From Pseudanabaena sp. (lineage in GTDB: Bacteria; Cyanobacteriota; Cyanobacteriia; Pseudanabaenales; Pseudanabaenaceae): DNA of 64,000 nucleotides. Where the stretch lies: contig QBLS01000001.1 of assembly GCA_003249015.1 (NCBI GenBank), positions 62,001 through 126,000 of the forward strand. Reading direction: 5' to 3'. A model generated the notes under the pieces. It was not told the DNA's origin and did not search any database. It saw only the letters and a list, made by a program, of their open reading frames with translations. A program made the translations under genes and the position numbers. Each line of letters starts with the position of its first letter. The first letter of the stretch is position 1. This document shows positions 53,902 through 63,675 of this stretch, in pieces.

Positions 53902-53965
53902 GGGATAGGGGTACTAGTATTGTTGAGAGGGGGGACTAGTATTTAAGGGAATAGGGATAAGTATT
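53902..53965 (-). promoter_or_regulatory. Triple 22-bp-spaced operator array, nifP side
   Basis: Three direct copies: GGGATAGGGGTACTAGTATT (ends 53921), GAGAGGGGGGACTAGTATT (ends 53943), GGGAATAGGGATAAGTATT (ends 53965). The ends are exactly 22 bp apart, so the copies lie on one face of the helix. The nearest copy is 41 bp upstream of the nifP -35. Predicted CnfR-binding sites. Confidence 0.75.
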
Positions 53966-54502
53966 TTTACAGCCATTTCTACTAATTCTGTACTTAAAGA
54001 TTAAATACTACTCGCAAGCATGGATAAGGGTTTGAAGATAAAAAAACGAGCAAAATCAAATTGTACTCATAGGTACTCAGAAATGAGCCAATTCCTATTG
54101 AGCAAAGAAGATTTTGTATTAATAGCTACGATTCATTACTCTACTGTACTAGCTATCAAAAATCAAGGAATAAATTGTAAATTTTTGGATTTAGATCTGT
54201 ATATATAGATACGTTTAAAATCAGTTTTTGACGAAAGAAAGCAACTCATGACAATTGTTAAAAAAATTTGATCCTTTTGCTACAGATTATCGAAGGAATG
54301 ATAATTTAGATACAAAATTAATCGCCTCAATTAAAGCTAGCAAAAATACCTAAGAAGAAGTCTATACATGACTCCTAGCTGCTAACTCTACATTTTTTGT
54401 AAGAATTAGTATCTTTTTTGAGTACATTAAAAAGTGCTTATAATTAGCACTCAATGTTTGCTTGTATAGCTTGCTGTAACTGGATTTGTTATGAGTACAA
54501 GC
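53966..54502. other. Spacer between the two nif operator arrays
   Basis: 537 AT-rich bases. A weak reading frame at 54020-54208 (62 codons) has no ribosome site or family resemblance, and a 35-codon frame at about 54248-54353 is broken at an A7 run. Contains further TTGAGTAC/ATGAGTAC copies at 54418 and 54491. Confidence 0.5.
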
Positions 54503-54566
54503 AAAACTGTACCCCCACCCTATAAATACCTAACCCCCATCATCTAAATACTCGTACCCCTACCCC
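54503..54566 (+). promoter_or_regulatory. Triple 22-bp-spaced operator array, nifB side
   Basis: Three direct copies: AAAACTGTACCCCCACCC (starts 54503), AATACCTAACCCCCATCA (starts 54525), AATACTCGTACCCCTACCCC (starts 54547). Starts are exactly 22 bp apart. The last copy is the near-exact reverse complement of the first nifP-side copy. It ends 51 bp upstream of the nifB -35. Predicted CnfR-binding sites. Confidence 0.75.
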
Positions 54567-54617
54567 AAAATATTTTTTAAAATTGCTTAAATGTAAGCGC
54601 AGTTAGGGTTGTAGATT

Positions 54618-54653
54618 TTGAGTACAAGCTTAATGTATTTAATAAATCTTATC
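54618..54653 (+). promoter_or_regulatory. nifB core promoter
   Basis: TTGAGT (54618-54623), 16 bp, TAATAA (54640-54645), continuing AATCTTATC. A near-copy of the nifP promoter. Predicted start near 54653, about 80 bases before the nifB ATG. Confidence 0.72.
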
Positions 54654-54734
54654 GCGATCGCTTTCCTGAACGGTTCGATAGTGGCTGCTATAAATTTTGC
54701 ATGTTGACCGCAGTCCACTTATCAGGAAGCCTCA

Positions 54735-56228
54735 ATGACACCCCCGACACAAGCTCTCATTGCCTCCCCCGTTGAGAATAAGATTGCAACAACCACATCA
54801 AAATCCAAAAAATCAGGAGATTGTGGTTGTAGTAGCTCAAAGAGTTCCCAAACTTCCTCTAAAAGCGCTCTAAGTGAAAGTATGCAGGAGCGAATTGCTA
54901 AGCACCCTTGCTATAGCGAAGATGCTCACCACCATTACGCTCGGATGCACGTTGCTGTAGCTCCCGCTTGCAACATTCAGTGTAATTACTGCAATCGTAA
55001 ATATGACTGTGCCAACGAAAGTCGCCCTGGGGTAGTTAGTGAATTACTGACACCCGAAGAAGCGGCTCACAAAGTAATGGTAATTGGCGGTAAAATCCCC
55101 CAAATGACCGTATTGGGAATTGCGGGGCCTGGTGACCCCTTAGCAAATCCAGAGAAGACTTTCCGCACCTTTGAGTTGATTGCAGCGGAAGCTCCCGATA
55201 TTAAGCTCTGTCTTTCTACCAATGGATTGATGCTTCCCGAATATGTCGATCGCATCAAAAAGTTGAGCATCGATCATGTGACGATCACGATTAACATGGT
55301 TGATCCTGAAATCGGCACTAAGATTTATCCTTGGGTTCGTTACAACCGTAAGCGCTACACAGGTTTAGAAGCTTCTCAAATTCTGCATGAGCGTCAAATG
55401 CTAAGCTTGGATATGCTCAGAGAAGCAGACATTCTTTGCAAAGTCAATTCCGTGATGATTCCTGGAATTAACGATGAGCATCTCGTAGAAGTGGGTCGGG
55501 TGATTCGTGAGAAAGGGGCATTTCTCCACAATATTATGCCTCTGATCTCCGCTCCTGAACATGGCACACACTTCGGTTTGACTGGACAACGTGGTCCCAA
55601 TCCTAAAGAATTGAAAAAGCTTCAGGATAGCTGCGCTGAAGGCAACATGAAGATGATGCGCCACTGCCGCCAATGCCGTGCCGATGCCGTTGGTTTACTC
55701 GGTGAAGATCGTTCCCAAGAGTTCACCAAGGACAAGTTCATGGAAATGGCTCCCACCTATGATTTGGAGGCTCGTCAAGTAGTTCATGCTGGCATCGATC
55801 TCTTACAAGCAGAATTGCAAGAGAAGAAAGCCAAAGTCACTAACATTCAGAAGACAGTGGAGACTCCCAAAATCCTTATAGCTGTGACTACCAAAGGCAG
55901 TGGCATCGTCAATCAACACTTCGGTCATGCCAAAGAGTTCCAAATCTATGAGGTTGATGCCACTGAAGTCAAATTTGTCGGACATCGCAAAATTGACCAA
56001 TATTGCCAAAGCGGTTATGGCGAAGAAGCAACTCTCGAAGAAATCATCTCTTCCATTGCTGATTGCAAAGCTGTCCTGACCTCCAAAGTCGGCAACTGTC
56101 CTCAAGAAAGTCTTCGCAAAGCTGGCATCGAACCTGTCGAAGCTTACGATGCGATCGATACCGTAGCGAAGGAATTCTACGCTAAGTTTCTCCAAAAAGA
56201 AGCGCTTCTAGAACAAGCTCCCTATTAA
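54735..56228 (+). CDS. nifB: FeMo-cofactor biosynthesis radical SAM protein NifB
   Basis: 497 residues. Makes NifB-co, the carbide-centred [8Fe-9S-C] precursor. The radical SAM cluster motif is C79xxxC83xxC86 ([16 protein letters not shown]), with further conserved cysteines near the N-terminus ([20 protein letters not shown]) and in [19 protein letters not shown]. The C-terminal ~120 residues form a NifX-like domain ([29 protein letters not shown]). Ser-rich N-terminus with CGCSSSK. First gene of the rightward nif run. Confidence 0.97.
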   Translation: MTPPTQALIASPVENKIATTTSKSKKSGDCGCSSSKSSQTSSKSALSESMQERIAKHPCYSEDAHHHYARMHVAVAPACNIQCNYCNRKYDCANESRPGVVSELLTPEEAAHKVMVIGGKIPQMTVLGIAGPGDPLANPEKTFRTFELIAAEAPDIKLCLSTNGLMLPEYVDRIKKLSIDHVTITINMVDPEIGTKIYPWVRYNRKRYTGLEASQILHERQMLSLDMLREADILCKVNSVMIPGINDEHLVEVGRVIREKGAFLHNIMPLISAPEHGTHFGLTGQRGPNPKELKKLQDSCAEGNMKMMRHCRQCRADAVGLLGEDRSQEFTKDKFMEMAPTYDLEARQVVHAGIDLLQAELQEKKAKVTNIQKTVETPKILIAVTTKGSGIVNQHFGHAKEFQIYEVDATEVKFVGHRKIDQYCQSGYGEEATLEEIISSIADCKAVLTSKVGNCPQESLRKAGIEPVEAYDAIDTVAKEFYAKFLQKEALLEQAPY

Positions 56229-56269
56229 GTTTCCTACTAACAAGATCTACAGCTATCAGGAGTATCGTC

Positions 56270-56458
56270 ATGCCCTACAAGCTCGAAAATCAAGAAATCT
56301 ACTGGGAAGTTTGCCTTTCCCAATGTCCAAGAGCAGCTATTCAACAAAGTCCTAACGGACATTATCTAATTGATCTGAATCTTTGTAATAACTGCCTTTA
56401 CGCTAAGTTTCCTAAATTTCTTCAAAAACAGGAGTCTAGCCATGCCTTACACAATTGA
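56270..56458 (+). CDS. FdxN-like ferredoxin, degenerate, copy 1
   Basis: 62 residues. It aligns with the N-terminal part of FdxN ferredoxins and of CnfR, but the first two cluster ligands are replaced: residue 9 is Glu and 12 is Trp (NQEIYWEVCLSQCP). Only C15, C19, C39 and C42 remain, and the rest of the second motif is missing. It cannot bind two [4Fe-4S] clusters in the usual way. SD-like GGAG lies 8 bases before the ATG (AGGAGTATCGTCATG). Its end overlaps the next gene by 17 bases. Confidence 0.85.
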   Translation: MPYKLENQEIYWEVCLSQCPRAAIQQSPNGHYLIDLNLCNNCLYAKFPKFLQKQESSHALHN

Positions 56459-56774
56459 CCAACAATATATCTCTTGGGAAGTTTGCCAATCCCATTGTCC
56501 TAAGGGAGCGATTCAACAAGATGCGAATGGACGTTACTTGATTGAACAAAGTCTCTGCAATAGCTGTCTTCAGTCCAGTATGTCCCAAGGTATTTTAGCT
56601 TGTTCTAGCAATTACATTTTTGGTGTAATTCCCAACGACCAGCAGCATTTGGTAATGCTTAAAGATTCTAATCCCTATTGGGAAAAATGGTTTGCCACTC
56701 ACGATCGCTTAATAGCAGATTTGCAAACCAAAATTAAGGCACAAGCCCAAAGATGGCAGGAAGTAACAGCATGA
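56442..56774 (+). CDS. fdxN: FdxN-like ferredoxin, degenerate, copy 2
   Basis: 110 residues. The first 45 closely match the previous gene (SWEVCQSHCPKGAIQQDANGRYLIEQSLCNSC), again with non-cysteine residues at 9 (Tyr) and 12 (Trp). Cysteines are C15, C19, C39, C42 and C54. The C-terminal half (NPYWEKWFATHDRLIADLQTKI) resembles the tail of nif FdxN, which supports the assignment. The stop codon overlaps the nifS start (ATGA). FdxN normally supplies electrons for NifB; this form would need a different cluster or none. Confidence 0.82.
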   Translation: MPYTIDQQYISWEVCQSHCPKGAIQQDANGRYLIEQSLCNSCLQSSMSQGILACSSNYIFGVIPNDQQHLVMLKDSNPYWEKWFATHDRLIADLQTKIKAQAQRWQEVTA

Positions 56775-57976
56775 GCGTAGAGACAATCTATCTTGACAAC
56801 AACGCGACCACCAAAATCGATCCTCTCGTTGTTGAAGCAATGCTCCCTTATCTGACTACTTATTATGGCAATCCTTCGAGTATGCACACCTTTGGTGGTC
56901 AGGTAGGTAAGGCAATTCAAACAGCGCGATCGCAAGTTGCCGAACTCCTTGGAGCCGAACCCTCAGAAATCATCTTTACCAGTTGTGGATCTGAAGGGAA
57001 TAACACTGCAATTAGGGCGGCTTTGGCAGCTCAAAGCGATCGCAAACACGTCATTACCACGCAAGTCGAACATGCCTGTGTGATGAATGTTTGCAAACAG
57101 TTAGAGAAGCAAGGTTATACCGTCACTTATCTTTCGGTCGATCGCAAAGGACAAATTGATTTATCGGAGTTGGAGGCGGCTCTCACTGGCAATACAGCGC
57201 TGGTAACCACGATGTATGCTAATAATGAGACGGGCACAATCTTCCCCATTGAGCAAATTGGCTCTTTGGCAAAGGAATATGGTGCGACCTTCCATGTTGA
57301 TGCAGTCCAGGCGGTGGGCAAAATCCCTCTCAATCTCAAAAATAGTACGATTGATTTGCTAACCCTCTCTGGACATAAACTACATGCTCCTAAAGGCATT
57401 GGCGCATTATATGTCCGTCGTGGCTATCGCTTCCGTCCCTTCATTCTTGGTGGACATCAAGAGCGTGGGCGCAGAGCAGGAACTGAGAACGTTGCCAGCA
57501 TCGTAGGTTTAGGTAAAGCTGCGGAATTGGAGTTAATCCATTTACCAAATGCGGTAAAGCATGAAAAGAAATTGCGCGATCGCTTAGAAAAGTTTCTCCT
57601 TTCAACCATTGCCGACTGTGAAGTAAATGGTGATCCTAAAAACCGCTTGCCTAATACCACCAACATTGGATTCAAATTCATTGAAGGTGAAGCAATTCTT
57701 TTATCCCTCGATCGCTACGGTATTTGCGCTTCCTCTGGTTCCGCCTGTACCTCTGGTTCCCTCGAACCATCCCATGTACTTCGGGCAATGGGACTCCCCT
57801 ACACAATTCTCCATGGCTCCATCCGCTTCAGTCTCTCCCGCTACACTACCGAAGCCGAAATTGATCGCGTCCTAGAAGTCATGCCCAGCATCATCGATCG
57901 CCTCCGTGCTTTATCCCCCTTTAACAACGATGCTGCGGGTTGGTTGCAAGAGAGAGAAGAGGCGTTAGCAATTTGA
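56771..57976 (+). CDS. nifS: Cysteine desulfurase NifS
   Basis: 401 residues from ATG 56771, which overlaps the fdxN stop as ATGA; an earlier in-frame ATG (56753) adds six residues outside the family. PLP-dependent: the Schiff-base Lys is in SGHKLHAPKGIGALYVRRG, and the catalytic Cys in SSGSACTSGSLEPSHVL. Supplies sulfur to NifU for nitrogenase clusters. Confidence 0.97.
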   Translation: MSVETIYLDNNATTKIDPLVVEAMLPYLTTYYGNPSSMHTFGGQVGKAIQTARSQVAELLGAEPSEIIFTSCGSEGNNTAIRAALAAQSDRKHVITTQVEHACVMNVCKQLEKQGYTVTYLSVDRKGQIDLSELEAALTGNTALVTTMYANNETGTIFPIEQIGSLAKEYGATFHVDAVQAVGKIPLNLKNSTIDLLTLSGHKLHAPKGIGALYVRRGYRFRPFILGGHQERGRRAGTENVASIVGLGKAAELELIHLPNAVKHEKKLRDRLEKFLLSTIADCEVNGDPKNRLPNTTNIGFKFIEGEAILLSLDRYGICASSGSACTSGSLEPSHVLRAMGLPYTILHGSIRFSLSRYTTEAEIDRVLEVMPSIIDRLRALSPFNNDAAGWLQEREEALAI

Positions 57977-57983
57977 TAATCGG

Positions 57984-58074
57984 TAATGGGTAATGGGTAA
58001 TCGGTCTTTTAAACCAATCACCAATCACCAATCACCAATTTAAAGATGTCCAATCACCAATCACCAATTCAAAG
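57984..58074. repeat. Short tandem repeats (GGTAATGG; CCAATCA) between nifS and nifU
   Basis: Starts with GGTAATGGGTAATGGGTAAT, then two blocks of CCAATCA units (58014-58040 and 58050-58066). The same unit forms the linker inside modBC. Confidence 0.85.
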
Positions 58075-58077
58075 ATC

Positions 58078-58962
58078 ATGTGGGACTACACCGATAAAGT
58101 ATTAGACCTCTTCTACAATCCTAAGAACCAAGGAGCGATAGAAGTTACTGAAGAAACAGATATTGCAGTTGTATTCGGCGAAATCGGCAGTATTGCCTGT
58201 GGTGACGCTCTGAGACTACATCTTAAGATTGATGTTCCTGCCGATAGTATTCTTGATGCTCGCTTCCAAACCTTTGGTTGTACCAGTGCGATCGCTTCTT
58301 CTTCGGCACTGACAGAAATGATTAAAGGACTTACATTAGATGAAGCTCTCAAAGTAAGCAATAAAGATATCGCCGATTACTTAGGCGGCTTACCTGAAGC
58401 AAAAATGCACTGTTCCGTAATGGGACAAGAAGCCCTAGAAGCTGCCATTTACAAGTATCGCGGCATAGAGATTGAACATCATGAAGAAGACGAAGGCGCA
58501 CTCCTCTGCACCTGCTTTGGGGTTAGTGATAATCGCGTTCGCCGCATCGTCATTGAGAACAATCTCACTACCGTAGAAGAAGTTACCAACTACATCAAAG
58601 CTGGTGGTTCCTGCGGTTCCTGTCTCGCAGGTATTGAAGATATTATCGCAGCAGTAGAAAAGGACAAGGAAGCTACAACCGCTAGAGTGGAAGCTGAACT
58701 TACACGCATTCAACAAACCAGCCGTAAGTTAACCACTGTCCAAAAGATTACCAAGATTCAAGAAATTCTCGATGAAGTCCGCCCAATGCTCATCGCTGAT
58801 GGCGGCAATGTCGAACTATTCGATGTCGATGGCGATATTGTCAAAGTCATCCTCAAAGGTGCTTGCAGTTCCTGCTCTAGCAGCACCGCCACCCTCAAAG
58901 ATGCGATCGAAGTAAGACTACGCGATCGCGTTCTCTCTACACTCGTTGTCGAAGCAGTTTAA
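58078..58962 (+). CDS. nifU: Nitrogenase Fe-S scaffold NifU
   Basis: 294 residues, three domains: an IscU-like N-terminus with labile-cluster cysteines C41, C68, C112; a central permanent [2Fe-2S] domain with C144, C146, C179, C182; and a C-terminal Nfu domain with C263xxC266. All ligands are present. Assembles clusters from NifS sulfur for NifH and NifB. Confidence 0.97.
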   Translation: MWDYTDKVLDLFYNPKNQGAIEVTEETDIAVVFGEIGSIACGDALRLHLKIDVPADSILDARFQTFGCTSAIASSSALTEMIKGLTLDEALKVSNKDIADYLGGLPEAKMHCSVMGQEALEAAIYKYRGIEIEHHEEDEGALLCTCFGVSDNRVRRIVIENNLTTVEEVTNYIKAGGSCGSCLAGIEDIIAAVEKDKEATTARVEAELTRIQQTSRKLTTVQKITKIQEILDEVRPMLIADGGNVELFDVDGDIVKVILKGACSSCSSSTATLKDAIEVRLRDRVLSTLVVEAV

Positions 58963-58980
58963 AGGCTAAAAGCTTCTAAA

Positions 58981-59054
58981 GATCCCCCTAAATCCCCCTT
59001 ATAAAGGGGGACTAAATAAAAAAGCCCCCCTTTGCAAGGGGGGAAGGGGGGATC
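58981..59054. repeat. CCCCCTT double-hairpin repeat, copy 4
   Basis: GATCCCCCTAAATCCCCCTTA with TAAAGGGGGA, then GCCCCCCTTTGCAAGGGGGG, ending GGGGGGATC. Between nifU and nifH. Confidence 0.85.
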
Positions 59055-59231
59055 AAGTAATTCTCAACCCCAAACCAATGAACCCCAAACTATTCAACAT
59101 TTCCATACTTAGAGTCGAGCGCTCTCCTCCTGTGAAGACAGCGATCGCTTTAAAAACCGAGAAAGAACTTCCTTAAGCCCTTTCTCAAGTGTCCTAACTT
59201 CCCAACTACAGTACATTTTTTGATTTAATAA

Positions 59232-60152
<921 letters not shown>

Positions 60153-60160
60153 CAATTTCG

Positions 60161-60189
60161 ACTCTGTGCAGGCTCAGCCTGCACAGAGT
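60161..60189 (+). ncRNA. Stem-loop between nifH and nifD
   Basis: 13-bp perfect arms ACTCTGTGCAGGC with a TCA loop and no T-run, starting 9 bases after the nifH stop. Stable 3' hairpins after nifH are known to protect nifH mRNA and raise its level over nifDK. Confidence 0.75.
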
Positions 60190-60226
60190 GATTCTCAATC
60201 CTTTTACCCTTTTCCTTGAGGCTAAT

Positions 60227-61735
60227 ATGACACCTCCAGAATCCGCTACATTAACACCTCCAACCGCTACAACACCTGTTAATGACATTCCTGAGACCAA
60301 GGCATTCATCAAAGAAATCATCGAAGCATATCCAGACAAAGCCAAGAAAAAACGCGAAAAGCATCTCAATGTGTTTGAAGAAGGCAAGTCTGATTGTGGG
60401 GTCAAATCCAACATCAAGTCTGTACCTGGATCAATGACCACCCGTGGTTGCGCCTACGCTGGATCTAAAGGTGTAGTTTGGGGACCAATCAAAGACATGA
60501 TCCACATCAGTCACGGGCCCGTTGGATGTGGTTACTACTCTTGGTCTGGTCGCCGTAACTACTACATCGGCACAACTGGTATTGATTCCTTCGGCACGAT
60601 GGACTTCACCTCTGACTTCCAAGAACGCGATATCGTTTTCGGTGGTGACAAAAAACTATTGAAACTGATTACCGAGTTAGATGAACTCTTCCCTCTCAAT
60701 CGTGGTGTTTCCATTCAATCGGAATGTCCGATCGGTTTGATTGGAGATGACATTGAAGCAGTAGCGAAGAAGGCTGCTAAAGAAATCGGCAAAACCGTTG
60801 TACCCGTTCGTTGTGAAGGTTTCCGTGGAGTATCGCAATCCCTCGGTCACCACATCGCCAATGATGCAGTACGTGATTGGGTTTTCCCTCAATTCGATAA
60901 GAACAAGAAAGAAGGTAATATTCCAGATAGTACCGCCTATGATGTTGCCATTATCGGTGACTACAACATTGGTGGTGATGCTTGGTCTAGTCGCATCTTG
61001 ATTGAAGAAATTGGCTTGCGCGTTGTCGCCCAATGGTCAGGTGACGGAACTCTCAATGAGATGATCAACACTCCTTCCGTAAAACTGAATCTAGTTCACT
61101 GCTACCGCTCCATGAACTACATCAGCCGTCACATGGAAGAAGCCTATGGTATTCCTTGGTTAGAATACAACTTCTTTGGTCCCACCCAAATCGCTGCATC
61201 CCTCAGAGAAATCGCTTCTAAATTTGATGAAACTATTCAAGCAAAAGCCGAAGAAGTGATTGCGAAGTACCAAGCTCAGACCGATGCCGTTCTTGCTAAA
61301 TTCAAATCACGTTTAGAAGGTAAAACCGTTGCTCTGATGGTGGGTGGATTGCGTCCTCGCCACGTCGTTCCCGCCTTCCACGATCTTGGCATGAAGTTGA
61401 TTGGTACGGGCTACGAGTTTGGTCACAACGACGACTACAAGCGCACCACTCACTACATTGAGAATGGCACTCTGATCTATGACGATGTGTCGGCATACGA
61501 GTTTGAAGCCTTTGTCAAGGAACTGAAGCCTGACCTCATCGCCTCTGGCATCAAAGAGAAGTATGTATTCCAGAAGATGGCGCTACCTTTCCGTCAGATG
61601 CACTCTTGGGATTACTCAGGTCCTTACCACGGTTATGACGGCTTTGCGATCTTTGCCCGTGACATGGATCTTGCCCTCAACAGCCCCACTTGGAGCTTAG
61701 TTGGCACTCCTTGGCAGAAGGTTGAAGTTGCATAG
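60227..61735 (+). CDS. nifD: Nitrogenase molybdenum-iron protein alpha chain NifD
   Basis: 502 residues from ATG 60227; an upstream in-frame GTG (60188) lies inside the stem-loop and is rejected. P-cluster ligands C75, C101 and C167, FeMo-cofactor ligands C292 ([16 protein letters not shown]) and H459 ([13 protein letters not shown]), and the conserved [10 protein letters not shown] histidine near the active site are all present. The N-terminus has a short Pro/Thr-rich extension. No excision element interrupts the gene. Confidence 0.97.
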   Translation: MTPPESATLTPPTATTPVNDIPETKAFIKEIIEAYPDKAKKKREKHLNVFEEGKSDCGVKSNIKSVPGSMTTRGCAYAGSKGVVWGPIKDMIHISHGPVGCGYYSWSGRRNYYIGTTGIDSFGTMDFTSDFQERDIVFGGDKKLLKLITELDELFPLNRGVSIQSECPIGLIGDDIEAVAKKAAKEIGKTVVPVRCEGFRGVSQSLGHHIANDAVRDWVFPQFDKNKKEGNIPDSTAYDVAIIGDYNIGGDAWSSRILIEEIGLRVVAQWSGDGTLNEMINTPSVKLNLVHCYRSMNYISRHMEEAYGIPWLEYNFFGPTQIAASLREIASKFDETIQAKAEEVIAKYQAQTDAVLAKFKSRLEGKTVALMVGGLRPRHVVPAFHDLGMKLIGTGYEFGHNDDYKRTTHYIENGTLIYDDVSAYEFEAFVKELKPDLIASGIKEKYVFQKMALPFRQMHSWDYSGPYHGYDGFAIFARDMDLALNSPTWSLVGTPWQKVEVA

Positions 61736-61827
61736 ATCCCCCCCAGCCCCCCTTATAAAGGGGGGAGAATAGATCGAGTCCCCCTTTATAAGGGGGATGC
61801 CCGATAGGGCAGGGGGATCGAACCTCT
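61735..61827. repeat. CCCCCTT double-hairpin repeat, copy 5
   Basis: Begins on the last base of the nifD stop codon: GATCCCCCCCAGCCCCCCTT with ATAAAGGGGGG, a spacer, TCCCCCTTTATAAGGGGGA and GGGGGATCGAACCTC. Lies in the nifD-nifK gap (197 bases). Confidence 0.85.
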
Positions 61828-61932
61828 ATATTTCACAGAGATTTATGAACGGGAATTACAAACTTTTCAAACCCATTCTCATTCAAGAATCTTTCACTCA
61901 CATTGATTTTCACCTAGATTGGAATTAAAATC

Positions 61933-63471
61933 ATGTCCCAGAATAACGTTAACGACATTCAAGATCACGCTCGGTTATTCCACCAAGACGAATACCAAGA
62001 GCTATTTCAAGCGAAGAAAGAATTTGAAGGTGGACATAGTCCCGAAAAAGTCGCCGAGATTGCTGACTGGACAAAGGGTTGGGAATACCGCGAAAAGAAT
62101 TTCGCCCGTGAAGCCCTCACTGTCAATCCTGCTAAAGCTTGTCAACCCCTTGGAGCCATCCTTGCAGCAGTTGGTTTTGAAGCTACATTACCCTTCGTTC
62201 ATGGTTCTCAAGGCTGTGTTTCCTATTTCCGCAGCCACTTTACGCGCCACTTCAAAGAGCCATTCTCAGCAGTATCCTCTTCGATGACCGAAGATGCAGC
62301 AGTTTTTGGTGGACAATTGAATATGATTGAAGGCTTGGCAACTTCCTACAATCTCTATAAGCCCAAGATGATTGCAGTCTGCACAACCTGTATGGCAGAG
62401 GTAATCGGTGATGACTTACAAGCATTCATCACCAATGCTAAGGCAGCCAATTCAGTTCCTCAAACTTTCCCAGTTCCCTACGCCCATACCCCCAGTTTTG
62501 TTGGTTCTCACATCACGGGCTATGACAACATGATCAAGGGTATTCTCTCGAACCTGACCGCAGGCAAAAAGCAAGAAACCACCAACGGCAAGATTAACTT
62601 CATCCCAGGGTTTGAAACCTACATTGGCAACCTGCGCGAAATCAAGCGCTATGCTGATTTGATGGATGTTAACTACACCTTGCTTGCGGATAACTCTGAA
62701 TACTTAGATTCACCTAATACTGGTGAATACCAAATGTATCCTGGTGGAACCAAGCTAGAGGATGCTGCTGATTCAATCAATGCTGAAGCCACGATCGCAT
62801 TCCAGTCCTACGCCACCACCAAGACCAGAGAATACATCGAATCTGAGTGGAATCAAAAGACCTATGTAAGCCGTCCTGTTGGTATTCGTGGCACTGATGA
62901 ATTCTTGATGAAGCTTTCGGCTCTAACTGGCAAGCCCATTCCTAAGGAATTGGAAGAAGAAAGAGGTCGCGCCGTTGATGCTCTGACCGATTCTCAAGCA
63001 TGGTTGCATGGCAAGCGCATTGCCCTCTATGGTGATCCTGACTTGGTAATTGGTTTAGTTCAGTTCCTCTTGGAAGTTGGCGCAGAACCAATTCATATTC
63101 TCGTCAGCAACAGCAATGCTAACTTTGAAGGCGAATTACGCGCTCTGCTTGATTCGAGTCCCTTCGGTCAGAATGCCACGATTTGGGGTGGTAAGGATCT
63201 GTGGCACTTGCGATCGCTCCTCTTCACCGAGCCAGTAGATCTCTTGATTGGCAACTCCTACGGTAAGTACCTATGGCGCGATACCAAAACTCCTTTGGTA
63301 TGCATTGGCTATCCTATCTTCGATCGCCATCACCTCCACCGCTACTCTACCTACGGCTATCAAGGCGCAATCAATCTACTCAACTGGATTGTGAATACGC
63401 TCCTCGATGAACTCGATCGCAACACGATCATTCCATCAAAGACCGACATTTCCTACGACTTGATTCGTTAG
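61933..63471 (+). CDS. nifK: Nitrogenase molybdenum-iron protein beta chain NifK
   Basis: 512 residues. P-cluster ligands C70 (KACQPLGAI), C95 (HGSQGCVSYFRSHFTRHF) and C153 (CTTCMAEVIGDD) are intact, with Ser117-Ser118 region SSSMTEDAAVFGG. C-terminal segment YGYQGAINLLNWIVNTLLDELD is normal. Complete and uninterrupted. Confidence 0.98.
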   Translation: MSQNNVNDIQDHARLFHQDEYQELFQAKKEFEGGHSPEKVAEIADWTKGWEYREKNFAREALTVNPAKACQPLGAILAAVGFEATLPFVHGSQGCVSYFRSHFTRHFKEPFSAVSSSMTEDAAVFGGQLNMIEGLATSYNLYKPKMIAVCTTCMAEVIGDDLQAFITNAKAANSVPQTFPVPYAHTPSFVGSHITGYDNMIKGILSNLTAGKKQETTNGKINFIPGFETYIGNLREIKRYADLMDVNYTLLADNSEYLDSPNTGEYQMYPGGTKLEDAADSINAEATIAFQSYATTKTREYIESEWNQKTYVSRPVGIRGTDEFLMKLSALTGKPIPKELEEERGRAVDALTDSQAWLHGKRIALYGDPDLVIGLVQFLLEVGAEPIHILVSNSNANFEGELRALLDSSPFGQNATIWGGKDLWHLRSLLFTEPVDLLIGNSYGKYLWRDTKTPLVCIGYPIFDRHHLHRYSTYGYQGAINLLNWIVNTLLDELDRNTIIPSKTDISYDLIR

Positions 63472-63477
63472 ATTTAT

Positions 63478-63588
63478 GATCCCCCCTAACCCTCCTTATA
63501 AAGGGGGGAAAAGAGTTTAGCTCAAAGATTCCCTTTGTAAGAATTAAATTCATTAAAGCCCCCCTTTGCAAGGGGGGTAGGGGGGATC
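63478..63588. repeat. CCCCCTT double-hairpin repeat, copy 6
   Basis: GATCCCCCCTAACCCTCCTTA with TAAAGGGGGG, a longer spacer, and GCCCCCCTTTGCAAGGGGGG, ending GGGGGGATC. In the nifK-nifV gap. Confidence 0.85.
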
Positions 63589-63675
63589 TAAACCCAAAAA
63601 CATAGACAGATTCATTCACATTGCTTATTTGACAAACGCAATCACAGCAGAAAGTACAGCAAGAGGAGGACGATC

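Noticed and set aside
54020-54208. Possible 62-residue gene between nifP and nifB
   Set aside because: No supporting ribosome site or family; lies between regulatory arrays, so kept as non-coding.
53902-54566. CRISPR-like array from evenly spaced repeats
   Set aside because: The repeats are ~20 bp with 22-bp period and no spacers, only three per side and in mirrored orientation; this is an operator pattern.
54612-54626. NtcA site upstream of nifB (GTAGATTTTGAGTAC)
   Set aside because: The spacing is GTA-N9-TAC, one base more than the NtcA consensus GTA-N8-TAC; the segment is better explained by the conserved TTGAGT -35 box.
60188-60226. GTG start for nifD 13 codons upstream
   Set aside because: It lies in the nifH-nifD stem-loop and adds residues not typical of NifD; ATG 60227 is better.
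60227-63471. Excision element (xisA-type) in nifD or nifK
   Set aside because: Both genes are complete and uninterrupted; no recombinase gene is present.
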